From JADJTT01 sp049306275 (lineage in GTDB: Bacteria; Bacteroidota; Bacteroidia; Chitinophagales; Saprospiraceae), in the NCBI GenBank assembly GCA_049306275.1, contig JBAQQB010000197.1:140342-204341 (forward strand): DNA of 64,000 nt, given 5' to 3'. Both the position numbers and the translations under genes were made by a program. Every line of letters starts with the position of its first letter. Position 1 is the stretch's first letter. Under the pieces are notes generated by a model. That model saw only the letters and a list, made by a program, of their open reading frames with translations, had not been told where the DNA came from and ran no database searches. Shown one piece after another: positions 8,344-18,148 of this stretch.

Positions 8344-8919
8344 ATGAAACGAACGAATTTTTTCTTGTTCTTAGCCTTGATGCTGCCGCTTTTTGGCGGC
8401 GCACAGGTGAAATTTGAAAGGGAGTACAGGGTTGGCGCCAAAGAAGTACCTGCGCCGGCCAGGGCTTTTGCCGAAAAGGCATTTCCCGGCCAAAAGATCA
8501 AGTGGTATAAGGAGGAAAGGCTGGAGTCTTTTTCCTTCGAAGCCAAAGTCAGGCGCCACGGTACCAGCTTCAGCGTGGAATTCGACTCCCTGGGCACGAT
8601 CGAGGATGTAGAGATGCTTTTGTCATTTTCCGAAATCGACCAACTCGCGGGGAAAAATATTGAAACGAAGCTAGGAAGCACATTCTCCAAATTCAAGGTA
8701 CAGCGGGTTCAGCGCCAATTGACTGGTCCGGAGCAAGCGCTCGAAGAGCTGGTGTCCGTGGGTACTACCGGCCTGCCCTTCGTTGTCAGGTACGAAATAG
8801 TGGCGAGAGGAAAAAAAGACAAGACGACCGGACTGTACGAACTGCTTTTCGATGACCAGGGAGAGCTCCTGGATATGAAGGAAATCATTCCCCGGAATAC
8901 GGACATTCTAGATTATTGA
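8344..8919 (+). CDS. secreted PepSY-like protein
   Basis: A 191-residue exported protein: signal peptide 'FFLFLALMLPLFGGAQ' with cleavage near residue 21. The middle ('ARAFAEKAFPGQKIKWYKEE' followed by an F-x-F-x-A-K strand and 'FDSLGTIEDVE') resembles the PepSY-like fold of small periplasmic Bacteroidota proteins, where a helix plus a beta-sheet bind or inhibit peptidases. That family call is tentative. The start at 8344 was chosen over 8323 because it places MKR directly before the hydrophobic core. It is the first gene of a likely two-gene operon: the next ATG follows the stop after 3 bases. Confidence 0.65.
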   Translation: MKRTNFFLFLALMLPLFGGAQVKFEREYRVGAKEVPAPARAFAEKAFPGQKIKWYKEERLESFSFEAKVRRHGTSFSVEFDSLGTIEDVEMLLSFSEIDQLAGKNIETKLGSTFSKFKVQRVQRQLTGPEQALEELVSVGTTGLPFVVRYEIVARGKKDKTTGLYELLFDDQGELLDMKEIIPRNTDILDY

Positions 8920-8922
8920 CCC

Positions 8923-9585
8923 ATGCAGAAAACATTTATTCTTGGCCTGCTGACCCTGCTGCTCTCCTTTTCTGCGGCGGCGCAGAACCGGGCAGGCATC
9001 CTGCCTCAGATCAACCTCAATATTTCGCTTCCGGGCGATTGGAAAGGGAATGTCAAGCTCGAATCCCGTCAGATTTTTCACGAAACGGATGAACCGGGCT
9101 ACCGCTATGAGCGCACCGACCTGGCCTTTATGATCACCCGCAAGACGGCGGCCGGCCCTTCATGGGGCGCGGGTTATATGGTCCGGTTGGAGGACGACGC
9201 CTTCATCCACCGCACCACCCAGCAGTACTCGGCGGTGAGCAGGTATGCGGCTTTCCGCCTTGGTCACCGCCTTGTCGCCGACCAAACCTTCCGACCTGAA
9301 CAGCCGGTGGAGTACCGTTTCCGCTACCGGGCTTCCAGCGATTTCCCCTTGCAGGGGCAGTCGGTCGACCCCGGCGAGTTTTACCTCAAAGTGAGCAACG
9401 AGTACCTGGGGTCTTTTGAAGGACCCGATTTCGATCTGGAAATACGGGGGCTGGGCGCCCTGGGTTTCAACCTCACCGACAACAACAAGTTGGAGTTCGG
9501 GCTCGACTACCGGGTCAATGCTTTTCTTGCAGGCTCGGCCAGGCATAATTTCTGGGGGTATTTGGGGTGGTTTGTGAGTATGTAG
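8923..9585 (+). CDS. DUF2490 family outer-membrane protein
   Basis: A 220-residue protein with a signal peptide ('FILGLLTLLLSFSAAAQ') and a mature part of alternating polar and aromatic strands, e.g. 'KLESRQIFHETDEPGYRYER', 'AVSRYAAFRLGHRLVADQTF' and 'KLEFGLDYRVNAF', ending in an aromatic strand ('FWGYLGWFVSM'). This is the pattern of DUF2490, small predicted outer-membrane beta-barrels of Bacteroidota with unknown cargo. It is co-directional with and 3 bases from the PepSY-like gene, so they are probably co-transcribed. Confidence 0.75.
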   Translation: MQKTFILGLLTLLLSFSAAAQNRAGILPQINLNISLPGDWKGNVKLESRQIFHETDEPGYRYERTDLAFMITRKTAAGPSWGAGYMVRLEDDAFIHRTTQQYSAVSRYAAFRLGHRLVADQTFRPEQPVEYRFRYRASSDFPLQGQSVDPGEFYLKVSNEYLGSFEGPDFDLEIRGLGALGFNLTDNNKLEFGLDYRVNAFLAGSARHNFWGYLGWFVSM

Positions 9586-9590
9586 TTTCA

Positions 9591-9619
9591 GTAAACGATA
9601 AACGTTCAACGATAAACGG
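9591..9619. repeat. word-like tandem repeat (AACGATAAACG)
   Basis: The 11-mer AACGATAAACG occurs twice here (9594-9604 and 9608-9618), joined by TTC, between two convergent genes. The same 11-mer appears again at 46204-46214, after hpt. No gene or terminator with a T-run is seen in this gap. Confidence 0.5.
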
Positions 9620-9621
9620 AT

Positions 9622-10695
<1,074 letters not shown>

Positions 10696-10706
10696 TTCTC
10701 CTCTTT

Positions 10707-13700
10707 TTACCTCACCACCGTCACATCTCCCTTCAGCCATTCCGCACTGCCGTCGGCCCAGACTACCTCCGCCATCCAGGTGTAAACCCCCACGTCGACG
10801 ATCTTGCCGCGGAAGGTGCCGTTCCAGCCGGCATGGATGTCGTTGGGTTGGATGGACTGCGCGTCGAACAGCTTCTCTCCCCAGCGGGTGAAGACCCGCA
10901 TCTGCCGTATTTCCCGGAGTGCGCCCGGCGCAGAAAAGATAAGAAATTCGTCGTTGATGCCGTCGAAATTGGGTGAAAAGACGTTGGGAATGAACAGTTC
11001 GGGCTTTTCGACCAACACCTGCACCAGCGCCTGGGCGCTGCAACCGTTCAGATTAGCCACGACAACCGTGTAAATGGAACTTTGAAGAGGAGTGGCAACC
11101 GGGTCCAGGCAATCGCTGCAGCTCAGTCCGCCGGCCGGCGTCCAGATCACAGATTCCAGTTCGCTTTGCGGAATATTGGTCAGGGCGTTGAGCTGGTAGC
11201 TTTCGCCAAGCGTTAGCGTGAGTTGGGGCACGACTTCTACGGTTACGGCTGGTGGATCGGCGATGAAAATATTTTGCTCCAGGGTGCAGCCGTCGGAGTC
11301 TTGTACGACCAGGTTGTAACCACCTGCGGGCAGTCCGGTGAAGAGGGTTTGGGAAACGAAGGTGGCGCCTCCGTCTATCGAATAGGCATAGGGCGGCTTG
11401 CCGCCTTCCAGGTTGTCGAAGCTGATGGCCGCGGGGTCGCCGTGGCACTCGGGTTCGGTGAAGGAAACCTCCAGGCCGGAAAGCGCCACCGAGGTGATCG
11501 TCACCTGATCCGTATCGGTACATCCGTTTTGCAGGTTGGTCACGGTAAGGGTGTAAATGCCAGGGGCCAGGGCAGAAGGACTTGCCGAAGCCGCATTGCC
11601 GCCAATCGAACCGTCAGTGGTGCTCCAGGCGAAGGCGAGCTGCCCCGCTGGCTGCGAGCCGCTGCCGTCGAGTGTGACGCTGGTCTGGAAGCAGTTCAAT
11701 TGGCCGCCGGGGCCCGCATCAGCCACGGGGGGGGTTATGTCTTGTAAAATGTCGACCTGGGCTGTATCCGCGCAACCATTTTCGGTGTTGAGCACGATGA
11801 GCTGGTAGGTCCCCGGGGCTTCAACCGAGGCGTTCAATGCGCCCGGGCCGGTTGAAATGGGGCCGCCGGAAATGGTATTCCACTCATAGTCAAAATCCGG
11901 ACCTGTTGAAGTGCCAGCTGTCAGCAGTTGCACACTTGTTTGCACGCAGGTGAGGATACCCCCCGCAGTCAGCACAGCCTGCGGGTAGGCCTGATCGATG
12001 CCGACAGACACCTGATCGGTGGCGCTGCATCCGTTGATGAAATTGGTGACGGTGAGGGTGTATGTTCCTCCCTGCGTCACTGGCAAGGTATTTCCCGACC
12101 CAACCACCGAACCGCCCAACGACCATTGGTAAGAATACCCAGGCCCGCCGCTCGACCCCGTCCCGTCGAGCGAAGCGGCAGGGTTGTCGCAGGTAATGAG
12201 TTGATCGGCGCCCGCATTAGCTGTTGGAACTTGCAAGTCCTGGGTAACAACGGCCTGGTCGCTGGCTTCGCACCCATTTTCCGTATTGAAAACCGTTAAT
12301 GTATACGTTCCGCTTTGCGAAACGGGTAAGCTCAACGCATCCCCAACTACCGAACCACCCAACAACCACTCATAGGAATATTCCGCTCCGGAAGACGACC
12401 CTCCTCCGTTGAGCGTGCCGGAAGGGTTGTAGCAGTTGAGCAGGAGGTCGGGTCCGGCAAGGGCCACTGGCGTCGCGAAATCTTCCTGCACAAATACTGT
12501 GGCGGAAGACTCGCATCCATTTTCTGTATTGAAAACCGTAAGCGTATACGTTCCGCTCTGCGAGACGGGCAAGCTCAACGCATCCCCAACCACCGAACCA
12601 CCCAACAACCACTGATATGAAAACTCAGTGCCAAGGCTCGAAGCCGAGCCGTCGAGCGTGGCATCCGGCTGAAAGCAGTTGATCAGCTGATCCTGCCCAG
12701 GATTGGCAACAGGAAGCTCAAAATCGGCCGTAACGACGACTTCATCGCTGCTTTGGCAGCCATTGGTCATATCCGTAACCGTAAGCGTATACGTTCCGCT
12801 TTGCGAGACGGGTAAGCTCAGATCATCCCCAACGACCAAACCACCCAACAACCATTCAAAGGAATAATCCGATCCGGAAGACGACCCTCCCCCATCCAGC
12901 GTGCCCGAAGGGCTGAAGCAATTGAGCTGCAAATCCTGCCCCGCATCGGCAACCGGCAGGTCGAGGTCTTCCAGTACAGTAGCAGCTGAGCTGGAAATGC
13001 AGCCATTGGCCGTATTCGTCACCTGAAGGATATAGTTCCCTGCTTGCGAGACGGGTAAGCTCAGATCATCCCCAACCACCAAACCACCCAACAACCACTC
13101 ATACACCAAACCCGGTCCCGTGCTCGTCATCTGCCCACCCAGCTCAATCTCGCTTACCAGGCAGTTGATCACGCCGCCCGCTCCTGCGTCGGCGATAGGA
13201 CTGATGGTATCTACCGCGACCTGCGCACTGTTGGTCGATACGCAGCCGTTGGAGGTATTCGTCACCTGAAGGATATAATCGCCAGCTTGCGAGACGGTCA
13301 GGTTCAAGGCATCCCCAACGACCAAACCACCCAACAACCACTCATACACTACATCTGGCCCCTGCGAGCTGCCCGATCCATCGAGCGTCACTTGCGGAAC
13401 GTCGCAGGTAATGACGAAATCAGGCCCCGCATCGGCCACGGGCGCGTTGGCGTCGAGCGAAACGATGGCGGTATCGGCCGACACACAGCCATTGATCGTA
13501 TTGGTCACTTCAAAAATATAATCACCCGCTTCCGAAATCGCCAGGCTCAGCGCATCCCCAACGACCAAACCATCCAACAACCACTGATACGAGAACTCAA
13601 CTCCAAGGCTCGAAGCCCCACCATCCAGGGTCACCGAGTTGGTACCGCAGTCGATGATCAGGTCAGGGCCGGCTTCAGCGACGGGGAAGGCGAAATCTTC

Positions 13701-16700
13701 CGAAACCAAGACAGAATCGCTTTGGCTACAGCCATTGTCATTATTCAACACAACCAACACATACACCCCGCTGTCCGAAATCGTCAGGTTCAGCGCATCC
13801 CCAACCACCAAACCACCCAACAACCACTCATACGAAAACTCAGATCCCTGAGAACTGGCCGAGCCGTCGAGGGTGATATCCGGATTCGCGCAATTGAGTA
13901 TTTGGGCAGGCCCGGCTTCGGCCGCGGGAGCGATGGTGTCGAGCCCAATGGTCACCTGGTCGCTCGACTGGCAGCCGTTGGCGGTGTTGAGCACCGTCAG
14001 GGTGAAGGCGCCCGGCAAATCGGTGGACGTGAGGGGATCGGTGCTGATCACAGCGCCGCCGGCATCTGTCCAGGAATAGGTGATATCCGGTCCGCTGGTG
14101 GAGTTGGAACCACCGAGGCTGATGGTGTTGACCGTACAGGTAATGGTAGCCGGAGGGCCTGCATCCGCCACGGGCAGGGCGTCGTCGGTGGTTACGGTTA
14201 CAGAGTCCTGGCTGGAGCAGCCGTTTTGCTGGTTGGTCACGACGAGGAAATAAACGCCCGGCTGGGTAACTGTTTGGGCCGGGTCGGAGCCGATAGAAGC
14301 GCCGTCTTCGTCGATCCATTCATAGAGCCATCCCGGCACGGGGGGCGACAACGTATCGCCGATCACGACGTGGGGGTCGGCGCAGGTAAGCGCCGCGTCG
14401 GGCCCTGCGTCGAAAACGGGCGCCAGGGTGTCGATCGTTACGATCACCTCGGCGGTATCTACGCAATTGTTGGATGTATTGGTGACGAGCAGGAAGTAGG
14501 AGCCTGTTTCATCGACATCCAGGGTTGGGTCGTTGCTCAGCGGGTTGCCGCCGGCATTCTGCCATTCGTAGGAATATTCCGGCCCGGAGGAGGAAGCGGA
14601 ACCGTCGAGTGTCACCGTCGTGGCGGCACAGGTGAGGGTCTGATCGGGGCCGGGGTTGGAGACCGGGGCGTTGAGATCCTGTTCCACCAGCACGGAGGCG
14701 GTGTCGGAGCAGCCGCTGGCGGTGTTGGCGACGATGATGAAATAGGTACCGGCTTCATCGGCCTGGAGCGTAGTCGTATTGCCCAGGGTTTGGCCGGCGC
14801 TGTTTTGCCATTCGTAAGTGATGCCGGGACCCGAAGAAGAGCCGCTGCCGTCGAGCGTTACCGAGCTGACGGTGCAGTCCAGTGTCTGATTGGCGCCGGC
14901 ATCGGCTGCCGGAGTTGAGAAATCTTCATTGACGAGCACGGTATCCTGATCGGTGCAGTTATTGGCAGGGTTGAGCACGGTGAGGATATAGGTACCGGGT
15001 TCGGTAATGGCTACATCCGGGGTGTTGGCGATGGGCGTAGAACCATTGAGCCAGGTAAATTCCAGGTTGCTCCCGCCGGAAGAGCCGGATCCATTGAGTG
15101 TGACGGTGGGCGAATTGCAGTTGAGGGTCATATCCGGACCGGCTTGCGCCACTGGCAGCGCTGCATTTTCCGGCACGTTGACGCTGCCGGTTGCGAAGCA
15201 GCCGTTGGAGGGGTTTTGAATAGTGAGCTGGTAATTGCCCGGCACACAGACCTGCGGGTTGAGGATATTGGAGGAATAGTTATTGGGCCCGGTCCAGGAA
15301 TAATTATAGCCCGGTCCATTGGTAGATCCGGAAGCGTCGAGCGTCACGCAGTCCACATCGCAGGTCAGGGTATCGGCCGGTTCGACATCGACGATGATGG
15401 CTTCTATATTGGTGGTCACGGTGATAGAGGTAGTGGAGCTGCACATGACGTTCCCGATCTGGTGTTTGACGGTCAGGGTGTAAGTGCCCGGGCAGGAGAC
15501 CTGGATGATCGGCGAGGTAGCGCTTGGGGAAATACAGGCAGGCGAGGGCCCTGTCCACTGGAAGGTCATTCCCGGCCCGGTGCTGGAGCCGGTACCGTTA
15601 AGCGTGACGGTGGGGCTGTTACAGGTGATATTTCCCGAAGACTGAATGACGGCCTGTGGGTTGAGTACGGTCAGGTTGAGTACCACGGTGCTGTCGCAGC
15701 CCCGCCAGTTGGTGAGGGTAGTGGTGTGTACGCCGGTTGTGTTGTAGATGGTGTTTCCTACGGTAACGGAGCCACCCTGGCAGACGGCGGCGTTAAAGGC
15801 GTAGTACGAGTTGGGATAGACCGTCAGGAAGGTTACGATGGTGCTGTCGCAGCCGTTGAATGCGTTGAAGTTGTCGAAATAGATACCGGTATTGCTCTGG
15901 TAGGTTCCGCCTGCGAAGTAGGTTTCGCCCTGGCATATCTGGACGTAGACGGTATCTTCCGAACCGGCGGGGAAGATTTCCGGCTCTGGGGTGCAAGCGG
16001 TCTGGAGGTTGACGGAGCCGCCGGTGGAGGCAGTTACGCCGTAGTAGGCGTTGGGATTGCCGCCGAAGCAGTTGGCGACGATGTTGTAGGTGCCGGAAAT
16101 CACGGGTATGCCGTCGAACGTCACCGTATAGCCATTGGTGGCGGGGTTCCAGGAGAAAGTAATAAGGTGGTCCTGCCCGTCTTCGATATTGCCGCCATTG
16201 AGCGGAACGGGCCCGTTGATGGCCGTTTGTATGCCGTTGACGTTAATGGATGTGTGGTCTTGTGGGATATCGCTGGCCGTTGGGCCGTTGTCCCAGGTAT
16301 CGAATTCGATGATAAATGAATTAGGAATTCCGAGGTAGGCAATACCACCGCCGCCTGTGCCGCAGGCGCCTGTTCCTGCTGGGCTATTTTGGAAAACCAT
16401 GCAGATGCCGTCGGCGCCGTTGGGGTCGAGGTTGCCGAAGTTGTAGACGATTTGCCTGGTGAAGGGCTGGCTGAAGTTGACTGGCGTGGGGTCCCAGCCG
16501 CAGCCGGCCTGGTTGGGGGCGGCGGTGGTCAGTTGTATGCAATACGGGCTGGTGATTTGGGCTGAGCCAACTGCGGTGAAGTTGAGCGGCGTCTGCGGTG
16601 GGTTGCCATCGGTCACCCGGATCTGAAAATTCCCACCGGGTCCTTCGGGCCAAATGCGGATGTAGTAGGTAGTGCCCGGCGTCAGGTTGTCGTATTGCAT

Positions 16701-17069
16701 GGCCGGCACCAACGGGTTGCCGCAGTTGTCGTCGGAAGTGCAATCGATGAGCATGAGGTTATTGCAGGGGCCTTTGTAGAAGGCCATCGCCATGTTGACC
16801 ATCGTTCCCGATTTGAGCGCGATGTCCATATCGCCGGAGGGCGGCGCTACGACGGCAAACCAGATGTCGACCGTCACGTTCCCGCCGCATCCCGGGTAGG
16901 GAACGCCCGAGTTGTTCAGGCCGGCGGTGGAATAAGTCTGAAACGCCGGCATGTTGTTGGGCAGGTTGACAGGGGCGCAGGGGGTGTTTTGGGTGAAGAG
17001 TGAAGGGTGAAGAGTGAAGAGGAATATCCCTGCGATGAATAGCCGAAAGATGGGTGTAAATTTTCTCAT
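10707..17069 (-). CDS. giant T9SS-secreted lectin/PKD-like repeat protein with gliding-motility C-terminal domain
   Basis: A 2,120-residue surface or secreted protein. In order: signal peptide (1 to about 26), a region with 'TTYYIRIWPEGPGGNFQIRV' (domain often preceding adhesins), an L-type (legume-like) lectin domain at about 165-360, a T9SS-type 'GCDSTIVTFLTVYP' linker repeat at about 375-470, then 17 Ig/PKD-like repeats of about 81 residues, each starting 'PVADAGPD...C...TLDGSGSS' and ending 'YTLTVTNTxNGC'. A SprB-like segment ('GGKPPYAYSIDGGATF') follows, and the last 85 residues ('IPNVFSPNFDGINDEF' to 'WLKGDVTVVR') are the gliding-motility-associated C-terminal domain that directs export through T9SS. 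Such proteins are adhesins or gliding/biofilm factors. The cargo sugar is unknown. The central repeats are nearly identical at DNA level. Confidence 0.93.
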   Translation of the reverse strand: MRKFTPIFRLFIAGIFLFTLHPSLFTQNTPCAPVNLPNNMPAFQTYSTAGLNNSGVPYPGCGGNVTVDIWFAVVAPPSGDMDIALKSGTMVNMAMAFYKGPCNNLMLIDCTSDDNCGNPLVPAMQYDNLTPGTTYYIRIWPEGPGGNFQIRVTDGNPPQTPLNFTAVGSAQITSPYCIQLTTAAPNQAGCGWDPTPVNFSQPFTRQIVYNFGNLDPNGADGICMVFQNSPAGTGACGTGGGGIAYLGIPNSFIIEFDTWDNGPTASDIPQDHTSINVNGIQTAINGPVPLNGGNIEDGQDHLITFSWNPATNGYTVTFDGIPVISGTYNIVANCFGGNPNAYYGVTASTGGSVNLQTACTPEPEIFPAGSEDTVYVQICQGETYFAGGTYQSNTGIYFDNFNAFNGCDSTIVTFLTVYPNSYYAFNAAVCQGGSVTVGNTIYNTTGVHTTTLTNWRGCDSTVVLNLTVLNPQAVIQSSGNITCNSPTVTLNGTGSSTGPGMTFQWTGPSPACISPSATSPIIQVSCPGTYTLTVKHQIGNVMCSSTTSITVTTNIEAIIVDVEPADTLTCDVDCVTLDASGSTNGPGYNYSWTGPNNYSSNILNPQVCVPGNYQLTIQNPSNGCFATGSVNVPENAALPVAQAGPDMTLNCNSPTVTLNGSGSSGGSNLEFTWLNGSTPIANTPDVAITEPGTYILTVLNPANNCTDQDTVLVNEDFSTPAADAGANQTLDCTVSSVTLDGSGSSSGPGITYEWQNSAGQTLGNTTTLQADEAGTYFIIVANTASGCSDTASVLVEQDLNAPVSNPGPDQTLTCAATTVTLDGSASSSGPEYSYEWQNAGGNPLSNDPTLDVDETGSYFLLVTNTSNNCVDTAEVIVTIDTLAPVFDAGPDAALTCADPHVVIGDTLSPPVPGWLYEWIDEDGASIGSDPAQTVTQPGVYFLVVTNQQNGCSSQDSVTVTTDDALPVADAGPPATITCTVNTISLGGSNSTSGPDITYSWTDAGGAVISTDPLTSTDLPGAFTLTVLNTANGCQSSDQVTIGLDTIAPAAEAGPAQILNCANPDITLDGSASSQGSEFSYEWLLGGLVVGDALNLTISDSGVYVLVVLNNDNGCSQSDSVLVSEDFAFPVAEAGPDLIIDCGTNSVTLDGGASSLGVEFSYQWLLDGLVVGDALSLAISEAGDYIFEVTNTINGCVSADTAIVSLDANAPVADAGPDFVITCDVPQVTLDGSGSSQGPDVVYEWLLGGLVVGDALNLTVSQAGDYILQVTNTSNGCVSTNSAQVAVDTISPIADAGAGGVINCLVSEIELGGQMTSTGPGLVYEWLLGGLVVGDDLSLPVSQAGNYILQVTNTANGCISSSAATVLEDLDLPVADAGQDLQLNCFSPSGTLDGGGSSSGSDYSFEWLLGGLVVGDDLSLPVSQSGTYTLTVTDMTNGCQSSDEVVVTADFELPVANPGQDQLINCFQPDATLDGSASSLGTEFSYQWLLGGSVVGDALSLPVSQSGTYTLTVFNTENGCESSATVFVQEDFATPVALAGPDLLLNCYNPSGTLNGGGSSSGAEYSYEWLLGGSVVGDALSLPVSQSGTYTLTVFNTENGCEASDQAVVTQDLQVPTANAGADQLITCDNPAASLDGTGSSGGPGYSYQWSLGGSVVGSGNTLPVTQGGTYTLTVTNFINGCSATDQVSVGIDQAYPQAVLTAGGILTCVQTSVQLLTAGTSTGPDFDYEWNTISGGPISTGPGALNASVEAPGTYQLIVLNTENGCADTAQVDILQDITPPVADAGPGGQLNCFQTSVTLDGSGSQPAGQLAFAWSTTDGSIGGNAASASPSALAPGIYTLTVTNLQNGCTDTDQVTITSVALSGLEVSFTEPECHGDPAAISFDNLEGGKPPYAYSIDGGATFVSQTLFTGLPAGGYNLVVQDSDGCTLEQNIFIADPPAVTVEVVPQLTLTLGESYQLNALTNIPQSELESVIWTPAGGLSCSDCLDPVATPLQSSIYTVVVANLNGCSAQALVQVLVEKPELFIPNVFSPNFDGINDEFLIFSAPGALREIRQMRVFTRWGEKLFDAQSIQPNDIHAGWNGTFRGKIVDVGVYTWMAEVVWADGSAEWLKGDVTVVR
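11480..15660 (-). repeat. 17 tandem coding repeats of about 243 bp
   Basis: These encode the PKD/Ig-like repeats of the giant T9SS protein. Seven copies in the middle (about 12330-13840) share an almost identical stretch encoding W-L-L-G-G-x-V-V-G-D; the anchor triplet recurs at 12338, 12581, 12824, 13067, 13310, 13553 and 13796, exactly 243 bases apart. The outer copies have diverged. This suggests recent duplication or gene conversion in the centre of the array. Confidence 0.9.
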
Positions 17070-17153
17070 GGGCAGCAGAAGCGAAATGGAGGATTGAAAA
17101 ATCAGGGCTAAGGTAGGGTTTATTTGGTAAAATAATGCTGCTGCCGCTCAAGC

Positions 17154-17248
17154 CGAGGTGACACCTCGCATCTCCCTAATTATCAGGAAGATACGAGGTG
17201 ACACCTCGCATCTTGTTGAAAATCAGCCATGTGGGAGGTGTCACCTCG
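17154..17248. repeat. cluster of three REP-like palindromes (GAGGTGaCACCTC)
   Basis: Copies at 17154-17168 and 17194-17208 are direct and identical over CGAGGTGACACCTCGCATCT. The third, at about 17234-17248, is inverted and shares CCGAGGTGACACCTC on the minus strand. Each is a 13-15 base palindrome with a single central base. The third overlaps the end of the SUMF1-fold gene and supplies its TGA stop. The cluster fills most of the 171-base gap before the giant T9SS gene. Confidence 0.7.
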
Positions 17249-18080
17249 GATTATCAAACACCAAAACAGGCCTGAAACCCACCTGGGGCGAGGGGCCTTC
17301 ATAGGCTGAAATGCTTTCCACGCGGATGTCGTAGCCGGGAGAGGCCCAACTGCCACCGATCGCAAGGCCTTTTTCCTGGAGCATCTCCGCTACATTGCCG
17401 GAGGTGTTGTATAGACCGAAAAGATTGGGTATGAAAGACTCCGCAGGCGCCGGGCCCATCGTGGCAGACACGGCGGCGGGGATTTGGCCGCTTACCACCT
17501 CGTATTTGCCCGTTTTCTGGTTGAACGTGACCTGCTCGGAGGTGATCGGGTTGTAGTTGGCAAGCATCTTTCCTTTTTCATCTCGCAAATAATACCCGCC
17601 CCAAGGGTAAGGGGCCTGCTGGCCGCCCAGGGCAGCCCATATCCACTCCGCTTTCAGGGGCAAGCGAACCTGGACTTTTTGGCCGTATTTTTCTCTGTAT
17701 ATGCCCTCAAGCCATTTGCAGTAAAGGCTGGCCCCCTCATAGCTGATGTTGACCACCGGGTAATTTTCATAGGCCGGATGCTGGTGGTAGGTTTCCTGAA
17801 AGGACGCAATCTCCCAACCGGAAGGGTTGATTTGCGCTATCTTCAGGTCTGCTTCCCTGCCTTCCCGCTCAAGCGCCGCCAGGAATTCCCGGTATTCGAG
17901 GTTAGTCACCTCGTGCTTTGAAATGTGGAAGCCCTTCAAACTGATCTGCTGCCCATCGAGGGTGATGAGCCCTGAGGGAACAGCCGGATACATCTTCAGG
18001 ATCTTTTTGAACGAGGGCTGGGTAAAGGAGAGCAGGGCAAGTGACACAAGCCCTAACAGGAGGAAGTTTTTCTTTTTCAT
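17241..18080 (-). CDS. SUMF1/FGE-fold secreted protein, probably non-catalytic
   Basis: A 279-residue protein with an N-terminal hydrophobic signal ('FLLLGLVSLALLSFTQPSF') and a formylglycine-generating-enzyme-like (SUMF1) fold: 'KGFHISKHEVTNLEYREFL', 'PVVNISYEGASLYCKWLE', 'VRLPLKAEWIWAA', 'PYPWGG', 'LFGLYNTSGNVAEML', 'GFRPVLV'. Sulfatase-modifying enzymes use a Cys pair near the C-terminus; only one Cys is visible here, in the middle, so it is unlikely to make formylglycine. In Bacteroidota this fold is reused in the gliding/T9SS proteins GldJ and GldK, and the gene sits upstream of a T9SS cargo gene on the same strand. A direct part in T9SS is inference. Its last codons and stop lie in a palindromic repeat. 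Confidence 0.75.
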   Translation of the reverse strand: MKKKNFLLLGLVSLALLSFTQPSFKKILKMYPAVPSGLITLDGQQISLKGFHISKHEVTNLEYREFLAALEREGREADLKIAQINPSGWEIASFQETYHQHPAYENYPVVNISYEGASLYCKWLEGIYREKYGQKVQVRLPLKAEWIWAALGGQQAPYPWGGYYLRDEKGKMLANYNPITSEQVTFNQKTGKYEVVSGQIPAAVSATMGPAPAESFIPNLFGLYNTSGNVAEMLQEKGLAIGGSWASPGYDIRVESISAYEGPSPQVGFRPVLVFDNPR

Positions 18081-18148
18081 AACGAGTTTATTTTTAGTAA
18101 TTTACTGTAAACGAATTGTTCCAGCCCGGCAAGTGTGCCAAAGGTGCG

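Noticed and set aside
10696..11043. N-terminal extension of the OYE-family reductase by 116 codons.
   Set aside because: The extra part is the out-of-frame reading of the giant T9SS gene's C-terminal domain; a good Shine-Dalgarno and ATG at 10695 mark the real start.
13287..14918. A 543-codon open frame antisense to the T9SS repeat array.
   Set aside because: It lies wholly inside a well-supported repeat gene, and its own repeats are only the complement of the 243-base coding repeats. GC-rich codon bias keeps the opposite strand open.
11480..15660. Possible CRISPR or satellite array with a 243-base period.
   Set aside because: The repeats are in frame within one coding gene and encode Ig/PKD-like domains.
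17154..17248. Possible CRISPR array.
   Set aside because: Three short palindromes, one inverted, with spacers of 25 bases and no cas genes; not a CRISPR layout.
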